From the NCBI GenBank assembly GCA_002862305.1, contig PKCS01000052.1, positions 1 through 37,842 of the forward strand: 37,842 bases of DNA. The letters are read 5' to 3'. Below the pieces are notes generated by a model, which did no database searches, was not told the DNA's origin, and saw nothing but the letters and a program-made list of their open reading frames with translations. The translations under genes were made by a program, and so were the position numbers. Source of the DNA: Phycisphaerae bacterium. Its GTDB lineage: Bacteria; Planctomycetota; Phycisphaerae; Phycisphaerales; SM1A02. Of the stretch, positions 21,015-28,566 are shown in pieces (positions within the stretch are counted from its first letter, which is position 1; every line of letters starts with the position of its first letter).

Positions 21015-21572
21015 CTAGGACCGAAGTCTTGGAAGTCCGACCCGTTCCCGTCCCCGGTTGACCTGGGCGATCGCCGCGGGTTCCTGGCGGATCAGCCGGG
21101 TCAGCTGGCTCATGGTCAGTCCCAGCACGCCCGCGGCGCCCGCCACGTCGAACTTCCGCGCGTAGACCACGTCGAGGGCCTCGGCCAGCAGGGCGGGGTA
21201 GTCCGCGTGCTTCGGGTTGACCGGGAGCTTGCGACCCTGCCGCCGGGACTCCCACAGCTCGCTGGGTCGGTGGTTGTCCCGACCGACCTGGGTGCGGACG
21301 GTCCGGGCCAGCTTCAGGCGCAGCCGGAAGATCGCCCGGGAGCGGTTGACCTGCTGTTCGCGACGCTCGGTCCCCCGGGCCTCGACCCCGGTCGGCAGGT
21401 GCACGACCCGGATCCCGGTCTGCACCTTGTTGCGGTGCTGGCCCCCGGGTCCGGACCCCTTGCCCGAGCTCACCTCGCACTCCGCCAGGAACGCGGCCTC
21501 CGGGAGCGCGGCCGGGTGCGGCCCGTCGTGGTAGATCGAATCCGGATCGCGGTAGGGGGGTCGGTAGCCCAT
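21015..21572 (-). CDS. GGQ-domain peptide chain release factor-like protein (probable ribosome rescue factor)
   Basis: This 185-residue protein contains the class I release factor catalytic loop GSGPGGQHRNKVQTG (GGQ at residues 43-45), followed by GVEARGTERREQQVNRSRAIFRLRLKLA as in the RF-1 catalytic domain. It lacks the domains that read stop codons, so it should hydrolyse peptidyl-tRNA without codon specificity on stalled ribosomes, like ArfB/YaeJ or mitochondrial C12orf65-type factors. However, the C-terminus is not the simple basic tail of ArfB; it carries a helical stretch (YARKFDVAGAAGVLGLTMSQLTRLIRQE) that resembles a small helix-turn-helix. It starts 3 bases after the tsaD stop, so the two are surely in one operon. 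Rescue function is inferred from the domain make-up. Confidence 0.88.
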   Translation of the reverse strand: MGYRPPYRDPDSIYHDGPHPAALPEAAFLAECEVSSGKGSGPGGQHRNKVQTGIRVVHLPTGVEARGTERREQQVNRSRAIFRLRLKLARTVRTQVGRDNHRPSELWESRRQGRKLPVNPKHADYPALLAEALDVVYARKFDVAGAAGVLGLTMSQLTRLIRQEPAAIAQVNRGRERVGLPRLRS

Positions 21573-21575
21573 CGC

Positions 21576-22646
21576 TCAGCGTCCCCTCCTCGTGGTCGGG
21601 CTCGCGGTGGTCTCCAGGGGGTCTCGCTGCCCGCGCACCAGGCGCTCGTGCGCGGTCACCCCGAGCATCGCCGCGTTGTCCATGCAGTACGCCATCGCCG
21701 GCATCCTCAGTTCGAGGCCCCGGGCCACCGCCAGCGCCTCCAGTTCGCGGCGGAGCAGTCGGTTGGCCACCACGCCCCCGCCCGCGAGGAGGGTGCGCGC
21801 CCCGGTGGCCTCCAGGGCCAGGGTGGTCTTGCGGACCAGGGCCGCGACCACCGCGTGGCGGAAGCTCGCCGCGAGCACCGCTCGTTGTTTGGGCGCAAGG
21901 TCCTCCGCGGAGCGCTCGAAGACGGTGCGGCCGCCCTCGCGCCGGGGGGTGCCGCGGATCGCGTAGAGCATCGCGGTCTTCACCCCGCTGAAGGAGAAGT
22001 CCAGCGAATCCCGCCGCATCAGGGAGATCGGGAGCTCGACCTCCGGCTCGGCCCCCGAGTCCTCGGCCAGCCGGTCGAGCTCCGGGCCTCCCGGGTAGGG
22101 CAGCCCGAGCATGGTCGCGGCCTTGTCGAACGCCTCGCCGGCCGCGTCGTCGATGGTCGCGCCCAGCAGCCGGAGGTCCAGCGGCCCCGACAGTTCGTAG
22201 AGGCAGGTGTGCCCGCCGCTGACCACCAGTCCCACCGCCGGCCACGCGACCTCGGGCCGATCGATCAGGCCCGCCAGCAGGTGGGACTCCACGTGGTCCA
22301 CCCCGAGGAAGGGGAGTCCCCGGCTCCAGGCCAGGGCCTTCGCGAAGCTCACCCCGACCAGCAGGGACCCGATGAGGCCGGGCCGGACCCCCGCGGCCAC
22401 CGCGTCCAGGTCCTCGAGGTCGATCCCCGCCTCGAGCAGGGCCCGATCCACGATCGGTCCGATCCGCTCCAGGTGCGCCCTCGAGGCGATCTCCGGCACC
22501 ACGCCGCCGTACTCCTCGTGGAGTTCGTGCTGCGAGGCGATGACGTTCGACGCGACCCGTCGCCCGTCCCGCACCACCGCGGCCGCGGTCTCGTCGCAGG
22601 AGGACTCGATGGCCAGGATGCAGGTTGGCTGGCGGGGCTCGTTCAT
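21576..22646 (-). CDS. tsaD: tRNA N6-adenosine threonylcarbamoyltransferase
   Basis: TsaD transfers the threonylcarbamoyl group from TC-AMP to A37 of ANN-decoding tRNAs, making t6A together with TsaB and TsaE. Signatures are clear: the N-terminal ILAIESSCDETAAAV, VPEIASRAH, the iron-binding HVESH within GVDHVESHLLAGL, VVSGGHT, DDAAGEAFDKAA, LPYPGGPELD, FSFSGVKT, and the late LAGGGVVANR and MDNAAM. I chose the ATG at 22646 (356 residues), since the longer frame depends on a GTG with an Arg/Pro-rich extension that would intrude on the hflX promoter. It heads the run tsaD, GGQ factor, M20 hydrolase and is divergent from hflX, 82 bases away. Confidence 0.97.
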   Translation of the reverse strand: MNEPRQPTCILAIESSCDETAAAVVRDGRRVASNVIASQHELHEEYGGVVPEIASRAHLERIGPIVDRALLEAGIDLEDLDAVAAGVRPGLIGSLLVGVSFAKALAWSRGLPFLGVDHVESHLLAGLIDRPEVAWPAVGLVVSGGHTCLYELSGPLDLRLLGATIDDAAGEAFDKAATMLGLPYPGGPELDRLAEDSGAEPEVELPISLMRRDSLDFSFSGVKTAMLYAIRGTPRREGGRTVFERSAEDLAPKQRAVLAASFRHAVVAALVRKTTLALEATGARTLLAGGGVVANRLLRRELEALAVARGLELRMPAMAYCMDNAAMLGVTAHERLVRGQRDPLETTASPTTRRGR

Positions 22647-22679
22647 CGGATGTCCACAGGGTAGCGGCCCCGCACGCGC

Positions 22680-22685
22680 TAGACT
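22680..22685 (+). promoter_or_regulatory. -10-like TAGACT upstream of hflX
   Basis: TAGACT lies 43 bases before the TTG start of hflX in the divergent tsaD-hflX gap. The same hexamer precedes rplK and the 31286 gene. No good -35 is visible. Confidence 0.4.
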
Positions 22686-22728
22686 TGGGGGCCGGTCCAC
22701 CGTCCCCCGAGCTGCGAAAGGTCATTCG

Positions 22729-24159
22729 TTGGAACAAGGTCTCCGTCACACGCTCGAGGTCGCCGAGGAACGGGCGGTGCTCGTGAAGGTCCTGCTCGGG
22801 GGGGACGACGCCGCGGGGTCCGATCCCCTCGCGGAACTTCGTGCCCTGGGTTCGACGGCGGGGGCGACGGTGGTGGGGGAGCTGCTCCAGCGCCGGGTCC
22901 GACCTCGCGGGGCCACCTACCTCGGCAAGGGCAAGCTCGAGGAGCTGGTCCGGCTGGTGAAGATGCTCGAGGCCACGGTGGTGGTCTTCGACAACGAGCT
23001 CTCCCCGATGCAGATCCGCACCATCGAGGAGGCGGTCTGCTGCAAGGTCCTCGACCGCAGCGAACTGATCCTCGACATCTTCGCCTCCCGCGCCCAGACC
23101 CGGGAGGCCAGGCTGCAGGTCGAGATCGCCCAGCTGCAGTACACCGCGCCCCGACTGCGCGCGATGTGGACCCACCTCGGCCAGGTGACCGGCGGCGCAC
23201 CGATGGGGGTCGGCACCCGCGGGCCCGGCGAGCAGCAGCTGGAGATCGACCGCCGGCTGGTGCACAAGCGCATCGCGCAGCTGCGGGAACGACTGGCCGA
23301 GGTGCAGTCGCGCAAGACCCGGGAGGTCGAGTCGCGCACCCTCGAGCACTTCACGGTCGGCCTCGTCGGCTACACCAACGCGGGCAAGTCGACCCTGTTC
23401 AACGCGCTCACCGCGGGGGGCGCGATGGAGGCGGACCAGCTGTTCGCGACCCTCAACACCCGGGTCGAGTCCTGGCCGCTGGGCGGGGGGGCCGAGGTCC
23501 TGCTCTCCGACACCGTCGGCTTCATCAGCGACCTGCCCCACCACCTCGTGGCCTCCTTCCGCTCGACCCTCGAGGAGACGGTCCGCGCCCACGCCCTGGT
23601 GATCGTGCTCGACGTGGGGGACCCCCTGGCGGAACGGCAGTACCGCACCGTGCTCGAGGTGCTGGAGGAGATCGGGGCCCGCGACCAGCCGCGGGTGCTG
23701 GTCCTCAACAAGATCGACGCCCTGGTCGAGCGCCGGCAGCGGGGGCTGCTCGAGCGGGACCCGCTGCCCGAGTGGCGGGAACGGTACCCGGAGGCGATCG
23801 CCCTCAGCGCCCGCAGCGGCGAGGGGATCGAGGACCTCCGCGCCCGCGTGCTCGGGCTTCTGCACGGTCCCGCGCGGGAGGTCCGGGTGGAGGCGCCGAT
23901 GTCCGATTCCCGGTTGATCGACTTCCTCGAGAAGCGGACCACGGTGCTCGAGCGGGATTGGAACGACACCGCCTGCGTCTACCGGGTCCGGATCGGACGA
24001 CGGCAGGTCGAGCAGCTGCTCGCTCGCGGGTCGAGGTTCACCATCGACGGGCGCGCCGCCGCGGAGGCGTTCACCGCACTGTGGCCGCCCCCCGAAGCGG
24101 GGACCGACCGGACCGTCCCCCCGCATCGCCGGGCCTGGCCGGAGGAGCACCTGGAGTGA
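22729..24159 (+). CDS. hflX: HflX ribosome-associated GTPase
   Basis: HflX binds the large ribosomal subunit and splits stalled or hibernating 70S particles. The HflX N-domain is recognisable from GATYLGKGKLEEL, VFDNELSPMQ, DRSELILDIFASRAQTREA and the glycine-rich TRGPGEQQLEIDRR motif. The GTPase domain has G1 GYTNAGKS (about residue 214), G3 DTVGF, G4 NKID and G5 SARSGEG. The frame is open well upstream, but that part lies over tsaD and lacks family similarity. The TTG at 22729 follows AAAGG at 7 bases and begins MEQGLRHTLEV, giving 476 residues. It is divergent from tsaD and the GGQ rescue factor. Identification is sure, the TTG start likely. Confidence 0.95.
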   Translation: MEQGLRHTLEVAEERAVLVKVLLGGDDAAGSDPLAELRALGSTAGATVVGELLQRRVRPRGATYLGKGKLEELVRLVKMLEATVVVFDNELSPMQIRTIEEAVCCKVLDRSELILDIFASRAQTREARLQVEIAQLQYTAPRLRAMWTHLGQVTGGAPMGVGTRGPGEQQLEIDRRLVHKRIAQLRERLAEVQSRKTREVESRTLEHFTVGLVGYTNAGKSTLFNALTAGGAMEADQLFATLNTRVESWPLGGGAEVLLSDTVGFISDLPHHLVASFRSTLEETVRAHALVIVLDVGDPLAERQYRTVLEVLEEIGARDQPRVLVLNKIDALVERRQRGLLERDPLPEWRERYPEAIALSARSGEGIEDLRARVLGLLHGPAREVRVEAPMSDSRLIDFLEKRTTVLERDWNDTACVYRVRIGRRQVEQLLARGSRFTIDGRAAAEAFTALWPPPEAGTDRTVPPHRRAWPEEHLE

Positions 24160-24193
24160 CGCCGGGCCGTGGGGGGCCGTGGATCGCGTCCGC

Positions 24194-25150
24194 TCAGGCC
24201 GGGGGGATGCCCAGGGCGATCCCGATGAGTTCGCGCAACGGTTCGTCCGGTTCGTCGGGGAAGCGGTGCCAGATCCGGGTCGCCGGCGCCTCGGTCTCCA
24301 GCTGCATCCAGCCGACCACCCGGCTTCGCTCGCAGCGCTGGCCGCTCCAGAAGCCGTCCTCCGCCCGTCCGTGCGCCACCAGTCGGTTGTCCCGCGGGAT
24401 TCGATCCCACCGCTGGACGTGGGTGCCCAGCAGCGCGAGGTCCACCAGCTGGTCGTGCATGCGGTCCTCGGTCAGCACCAGGATCACGTTCTCGCCCCCC
24501 GGCATGAACTGTTCGTAGGCCCGCTCCAGCGAGCGACCCACCCGCTCGATCGCCTTGGTGCGGTAGCTGTGCACGCTGACCACCGCGCGGTCCCCCTCGA
24601 CCGTCGCCACCACCCGGGCGTTGCCGGCGACCCGACCCGCCCGGTCCCGATGCAGCAGCTCCTCGCCGATGGTGGCCTCGTGGAGGAACCGTCCCACCGC
24701 CTGCGCGAGGTCGGTGAGCTGGGTCTCGTCGAGGTCGGCCCGCCAGCCCACCTCCACCAGGTAGGGCCGCGGGACCTGCTCGATCACCCGCAGGCACGAG
24801 GGCAGCGGGGGCCGGGGGACGTGGCTGATCCTCGGACACTTCACGTGGAGGTAGAAGCGGCGGTCGTTCACCTGCACCTCGAAGTCACAGGTCCGTCCGT
24901 TGGGGGTGGGCAGTTCGTGGGCGATGTCGCAGCCGGTCCGGAGGAGCCGTCGCGCCACCCTCGCCTCGGCCAGCGGTCCCCCGAGGGGCTTCGAGGCCTT
25001 GATGGTCCGTTCCAGCTGGTCCCGCACCGATCGGCCCGCTCGTCCGCCGCCCCCGGGCAGGTCGCGCCAGGCGGCGAGCTCCGCGAGCACGTGCTGCTCG
25101 AGTCTCCGGTCGGCGGGTCGGTCGGGGGATTGGTCGGCGGGCTGGCTCAG
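24194..25150 (-). CDS. Uncharacterised protein, possible PD-(D/E)XK-like fold; probable CTG start
   Basis: I do not recognise the family by name. Around residues 60-104 (CTG numbering) the order is a helix with Glu (AEARVARRLL), then GRTCDFEVQV, then FYLHVKC. This resembles the restriction-endonuclease-like core (E, D-x-E, then x-V-K), although His replaces the usual acidic residue before V-K, so catalysis is uncertain. The rest is soluble; a later part reads ENVILVLTEDRMHDQLVDLALLGT. The in-frame ATG at 25210 would add 20 unlikely residues and sits within a promoter-like pair (25185-25214). A perfect AAGGAG lies 5 bases before the CTG at 25150, so I prefer that unusual start (318 residues). 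It converges with hflX, 34 bases apart. Confidence 0.65.
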   Translation of the reverse strand: MSQPADQSPDRPADRRLEQHVLAELAAWRDLPGGGGRAGRSVRDQLERTIKASKPLGGPLAEARVARRLLRTGCDIAHELPTPNGRTCDFEVQVNDRRFYLHVKCPRISHVPRPPLPSCLRVIEQVPRPYLVEVGWRADLDETQLTDLAQAVGRFLHEATIGEELLHRDRAGRVAGNARVVATVEGDRAVVSVHSYRTKAIERVGRSLERAYEQFMPGGENVILVLTEDRMHDQLVDLALLGTHVQRWDRIPRDNRLVAHGRAEDGFWSGQRCERSRVVGWMQLETEAPATRIWHRFPDEPDEPLRELIGIALGIPPA

Positions 25151-25184
25151 TGGGGCTCCTTCTCGCGGGGCGAGGTTCCGGTGA

Positions 25185-25214
25185 ACACTATCGCAGCATT
25201 CGCCGTGCATCCAA
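25185..25214 (-). promoter_or_regulatory. Promoter-like pair upstream of the 24194-25150 gene
   Basis: On the minus strand, TTGGAT (25214-25209) and TAGTGT (25190-25185) are separated by 18 bases. Transcription would start near 25178, downstream of the ATG at 25210, which supports initiation at the CTG at 25150. Matches are partial. Confidence 0.35.
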
Positions 25215-25428
25215 CGTGATTTCCCCCTTCTCGACCGGTTTCACCTCCCGGAGGACGTCCGGGAAGAACCCCCGTGGCGGGGCCTCCGGCGCCGGTTCGT
25301 GGTGGTCGCCGAGGGTTTGGGCCGCGCCTGCGAGCCCGGGCTGCATTCCCCTCCCGGAGTGTCCGATGGAGGGGGCGGTACGGCGGCACTCGGTCGCCTT
25401 CCAGGTGATCCAGGGAAGGAAGTGAATC

Positions 25429-25929
25429 ATGCGTATCGGACAGATGCTCGTCTCCGCGGGCCTCCTCGACCCCAGCCAGGTGGAGGCGATCCTCCGCAAG
25501 CAGCAGAGCCACCCCGAACCGTTCGGGCTGCTCGCCCAGCGTCTCTACGGGCTCGACCCCCACGTCATCGAACAGGTGTGGTCCCGGACGATGATCCGGA
25601 TCTCCGAGGTCGTCCGGCCGGACCCCGCCGAGATCGACCCCTACGTGCTCGACCTCGTCACCCGCCGCCAGGCGTGGCAGTTCAGGTTCCTGCCGATCTC
25701 GATGGACGAGTCCGGCACCCTCCGGGCGGCCACCACCCGGGAGCACCTCTCCCGCGCGGTCCGCTTCGCGACCCGCGTCCTCGACCGGCCGTGTTCGTTC
25801 GTGCTCACCGATTCGGAGTTCCTCGCCGAGCAGCTCGACCTGAACTACGCACTGCCCGGGCTCGGGGAGCACGCGGTCGAGCAGGCGCAGCTGCACGAGG
25901 CCCTGCGATGCGCGGGGGAGGTCGCCTGA
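25429..25929 (+). CDS. Stand-alone GspE N-terminal / MshEN-like domain protein
   Basis: The N-terminus MRIGQMLVSAGLLDPSQVEAILRKQ matches the start of the GspE/PilB N-terminal domain (PF05157, MshEN), which in type II secretion and pilus ATPases anchors the ATPase and in some cases binds cyclic di-GMP. Here only this domain appears to exist: 166 residues, no Walker motifs and no ATPase. A second part (FRFLPISMDESGTLRAATTREHLSRAVRFAT) resembles the small alpha/beta unit that follows GspE_N in those ATPases. A good ribosome site (GAAGGAAG) precedes the ATG. It converges with a GYF_2 membrane protein. A regulatory or docking role is possible; cyclic di-GMP binding is only conjecture because the motif is incomplete. 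Confidence 0.75.
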   Translation: MRIGQMLVSAGLLDPSQVEAILRKQQSHPEPFGLLAQRLYGLDPHVIEQVWSRTMIRISEVVRPDPAEIDPYVLDLVTRRQAWQFRFLPISMDESGTLRAATTREHLSRAVRFATRVLDRPCSFVLTDSEFLAEQLDLNYALPGLGEHAVEQAQLHEALRCAGEVA

Positions 25930-25975
25930 GGGCGATCCCGCCTCGCGCGGCCACCCGATCCGGTTGCTCCTCCGG

Positions 25976-27049
25976 CTAGGCGCTCGCGGCCTCCGGCACC
26001 TCGAGGTCCGTCCGCTTCGGGATCAGGTAGCCGTAGGCGGCGGCCGAGACCGCGGTCACGTACGGCCAGCTCAGGAAGACCAGCGGCAGCAGGCACAGCA
26101 GCGCACCCGCGAGCAGGATGAGCCCGCACAGGACCAGCAGCACCAGCAGCGAGCCCACGGTGCCGAGGCCGCGGGTCGCCTGCCAGCTGATCCGGAAGGC
26201 GCCGGCCATCGAGGGGCGGCGGCAGCGCGGGTCGATCACCGCCAGCATCGAGAAGTGCAGGCGGATGTACAGGTAGATCCAGCAGGGGAGCGCGAGCGCC
26301 ACCCCCACGCCGAGGATCACCAGCACCGCGGAGACGCTCTCCCCCGGCGCCGCCCGGGATTGCAGCAGGTAGGCGGGGACCGCGAAGGGCACCACGAAGA
26401 CCAGGGCGAACGCCAGGAACCCCAGCGTCCAGCAGATCTGGATCAGGAGGACCCGTCCCCAGCTGCGGAAGCCCGCCCAGGAGTCGGCGAACTCGACGCG
26501 TTCGCCACGCAGCAGCCGGACCACCACCAGGGTGGCCCCGAGCATGTAGGGCACGAACACCATCCACTCGAAGAGGATGCTCGCCCACCCCGACCACGAG
26601 GTGTAGCGCTGGCCGGCGCCCACCGAGATGGCGCCCACGGTGCTGCCCGTCGGATCCGGCGTCGGGGGCGGGTTCAGCGCACCGAGGCCCGACTCCAGGC
26701 ACCCCCCGACCAGCTTCATGAGCACCATCACCGCGGTCATGCCGAGCAGGAGCCCGTAGTTCGAGCGGAGCACGTTCCAGCCGGCGTTGAAGGCGCGTTC
26801 GAGGGAGTAGTCCTCGGTTTCGACGACGCCCGGGCCTCCCTCCGAGATCGCCTTCGCCTGCAGGTGGTCGGTGGGGGGGGTGGTGCGCGCCAGCTCGGGT
26901 TCGGCCTCGAGCATCCGCCACGCCTCGCTGCCCTCCGGGCAGACCTGGGTCGTCTCGTCGATGGTTCCCGCGTCGCGCATCGCCTTGATGGTCTCGACGT
27001 CGAAGGGGCCTTCGACCTCGCCCGCGGTTCGTGAGATCCAGTAACGCAT
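25976..27049 (-). CDS. GYF_2-domain membrane protein
   Basis: The first 45 or so residues (RYWISRTAGEVEGPFDVETIKAMRDAGTIDETTQVCPEGSEAW) form a GYF_2 domain, a small module thought to bind proline-rich or other linear peptides, presumably on the cytoplasmic side. After a linker come about six hydrophobic segments (for example LLLGMTAVMVLMKLVGG, ILFEWMVFVPYMLGATLVVV, AVLVILGVGVALALPCWIYLYI, LVLLVLCGLILLAGALLCLLPLVFL), with an arrangement resembling DUF975-type proteins. I chose the ATG at 27049 (357 residues) because the longer frame begins without membrane or GYF character; AAAGGA lies upstream. Function is unknown; a membrane scaffold is plausible. Confidence 0.82.
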   Translation of the reverse strand: MRYWISRTAGEVEGPFDVETIKAMRDAGTIDETTQVCPEGSEAWRMLEAEPELARTTPPTDHLQAKAISEGGPGVVETEDYSLERAFNAGWNVLRSNYGLLLGMTAVMVLMKLVGGCLESGLGALNPPPTPDPTGSTVGAISVGAGQRYTSWSGWASILFEWMVFVPYMLGATLVVVRLLRGERVEFADSWAGFRSWGRVLLIQICWTLGFLAFALVFVVPFAVPAYLLQSRAAPGESVSAVLVILGVGVALALPCWIYLYIRLHFSMLAVIDPRCRRPSMAGAFRISWQATRGLGTVGSLLVLLVLCGLILLAGALLCLLPLVFLSWPYVTAVSAAAYGYLIPKRTDLEVPEAASA

Positions 27050-27095
27050 GGTGGGAGGGGTCCTTTCTGGGTTCGCTCGTCCGAGGTACGCGTCC

Positions 27096-27149
27096 ATGCT
27101 AGCGAAACCGCTTCGCGGCGATCGCGGCCGCCCGAGCGCGGCCGCATCG
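27096..27149. promoter_or_regulatory. -10-like TAGCAT and GC hairpin between divergent genes
   Basis: On the minus strand TAGCAT (27101-27096) could be the -10 of the GYF_2 gene. Directly upstream, GCGGCCGC at 27124-27131 and 27138-27145 flank a 6-base loop. CGAT at 27119-27122 and ATCG at 27146-27149 extend the pairing to 12 bp with one bulged base. It may be an operator for either divergent gene. Function is inferred only from position. Confidence 0.3.
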
Positions 27150-27276
27150 GTGGGGTCCCGGGGCGCTTTCGCAGCCCTGGGCCGTCATCGTGACCGGCTC
27201 GGGTAGAGATGGAGGCCGGGGCGTGATTCGCCCGGCTCGGAGCCGGCGCCGCCCCCCCAGACAAGGAGCGTGCAGC

Positions 27277-28503
27277 ATGCAGCGAACGACCACCCAACGC
27301 CCACTTGATCCCGTCGCCTTCACGACCACCCGCCCCCGCCCGGACGGGGGCGGCCGCGGCCGACCGTGCCGCCTCGGGACGCGCCTTCGCACCACCCTCC
27401 GACGGGGGCTGCTGGCGTGCCTCGGGGTCGTCGGGCTCGCCGGGGTCGCGGGGTGCCAGGACTGCGATGAGCGGTTCTGCCGCGGGGTGCGGCTCGCCAC
27501 CGTGCAGATGATGGCGGCCTCCGCGGAGTGCTGCGCGGGGGCCGAGGACCCCGCGTGCCCGGACCTCGAACATCGGTTCGACGAGCTGGTGCGCGCCCTC
27601 CACGAGGCCTACGACGCGTGCGAGGCGGGCAACCTCGAACGTCTCCGCGAGCTGCTGGAGTCGATCCTTCGTTCGCTGCCCCGGGCGTTCCTGCTGGGGT
27701 TCTGCGGGGTGGACGTCGACCTCGGCGACTGGCTCGAGGAGGCCTGCCATCCGTACGTCAACGCCACCACCGCGTTCCTCCCCGGGGACGAGCTGGCCAC
27801 GTCCATCCGGCTGCTCGAGTCGGGGTCGACGGGGCGCTCGCCGGACGGTCCCGCGGCCTGGTTCCCGGGGCGGGCGGCGAACCCCTTCCCGGGCTCGGTC
27901 GAGTACGCGGTCCTGCCCGGGTCCCACGTGGACGTCTCGGCCTGGTGGGGTACCGATCGATACACGGTCACCGGATCGCTGGGTCTCGGCGGCGTGGGGG
28001 GGGCGGGCGCCCGGCGTTCGATCGAGTCCGGCGGCCCGGTCCTCGAGTCCCTCGCGTTGCGGCTGGGCTCCACCAGCGGCGGGCCGGACGTCCTGATCGA
28101 CCACGCGGGACCCGGGGCCCCGTCCCTGGTGCGGGTCGATGCGTCCGGTCGCGGTCGGCTCGGTGCGGCGGTGTGGATCGAGTTGGTGGACGACCCCGGG
28201 GGCGTCCTCCCCGACGGCACCGGATGGACGGCGTGGATCGAGCTCCCGGTCCGGGTCTCGACGGGGCGGGTGGAGCTTGGTGACGGCGCCCCCGCACCCG
28301 CCGACGTGGTGTTCCCGGTGGATCCCGGTCACCACGCGGCCGGGGCCCGGCTCGACCTGCTCGTCGCGCACGCCGGGGGTGGGCTGCTCGGGGACGACCT
28401 CGCCCCCTCGCCCTGCCAGGTCCTGGATGGGTTCAGCGAGCGTGAATGGCGCTGGTTCCAGCGAATGCGGCAGTGCTTCCCCGAGTGCTTCACGCAGCCC
28501 TGA
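27277..28503 (+). CDS. Predicted lipoprotein, cysteine-rich, function unknown
   Basis: The start at 27277 has a perfect AAGGAG 8 bases upstream and gives 408 residues. The N-terminus is odd: about 43 mostly charged residues rich in Arg and Pro precede the hydrophobic segment LLACLGVVGLAGVAGC, whose VAGC is a lipobox with lipidated Cys at residue 60. Such a long n-region is unusual and the true start might be later, although no better ribosome site is seen. Mature protein: many cysteines early (CQDCDERFCRG, AECCAGAEDPACP) suggest disulphides; then a probable beta-rich region (SIRLLESGSTG, VSAWWGTDRYTVTGSLGL), and a C-terminal CFPECF. No family recognised. It converges on the DUF3137-like gene over a hairpin. 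Confidence 0.72.
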   Translation: MQRTTTQRPLDPVAFTTTRPRPDGGGRGRPCRLGTRLRTTLRRGLLACLGVVGLAGVAGCQDCDERFCRGVRLATVQMMAASAECCAGAEDPACPDLEHRFDELVRALHEAYDACEAGNLERLRELLESILRSLPRAFLLGFCGVDVDLGDWLEEACHPYVNATTAFLPGDELATSIRLLESGSTGRSPDGPAAWFPGRAANPFPGSVEYAVLPGSHVDVSAWWGTDRYTVTGSLGLGGVGGAGARRSIESGGPVLESLALRLGSTSGGPDVLIDHAGPGAPSLVRVDASGRGRLGAAVWIELVDDPGGVLPDGTGWTAWIELPVRVSTGRVELGDGAPAPADVVFPVDPGHHAAGARLDLLVAHAGGGLLGDDLAPSPCQVLDGFSEREWRWFQRMRQCFPECFTQP

Positions 28504-28517
28504 GGGGCGGGGCCGGA

Positions 28518-28550
28518 CCGGGGGCGTCGCCGTGGCGGAGGCGTCCCCGG
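28518..28550. terminator. Bidirectional hairpin between convergent genes
   Basis: CCGGGG at 28518-28523 pairs with CCCCGG at 28545-28550, and GCG/CGT next to it extends the stem to about nine pairs with one G-T. The interior GCC...GGC can pair further. It lies between the stops of the lipoprotein gene and the minus-strand gene at 28567, so it may end both transcripts. Confidence 0.45.
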
Positions 28551-28566
28551 CCCCGGTTCCCGGAGG

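Noticed and set aside
22647-22700. Longer tsaD starting at GTG 22700
   Set aside because: Extra residues are Arg/Pro-rich and unlike the family; the ATG at 22646 begins the conserved protein.
20983-24150. 1055-codon minus-strand frame opposite hflX and overlapping tsaD
   Set aside because: Gly/Arg/Pro-rich shadow; hflX and tsaD are unmistakable.
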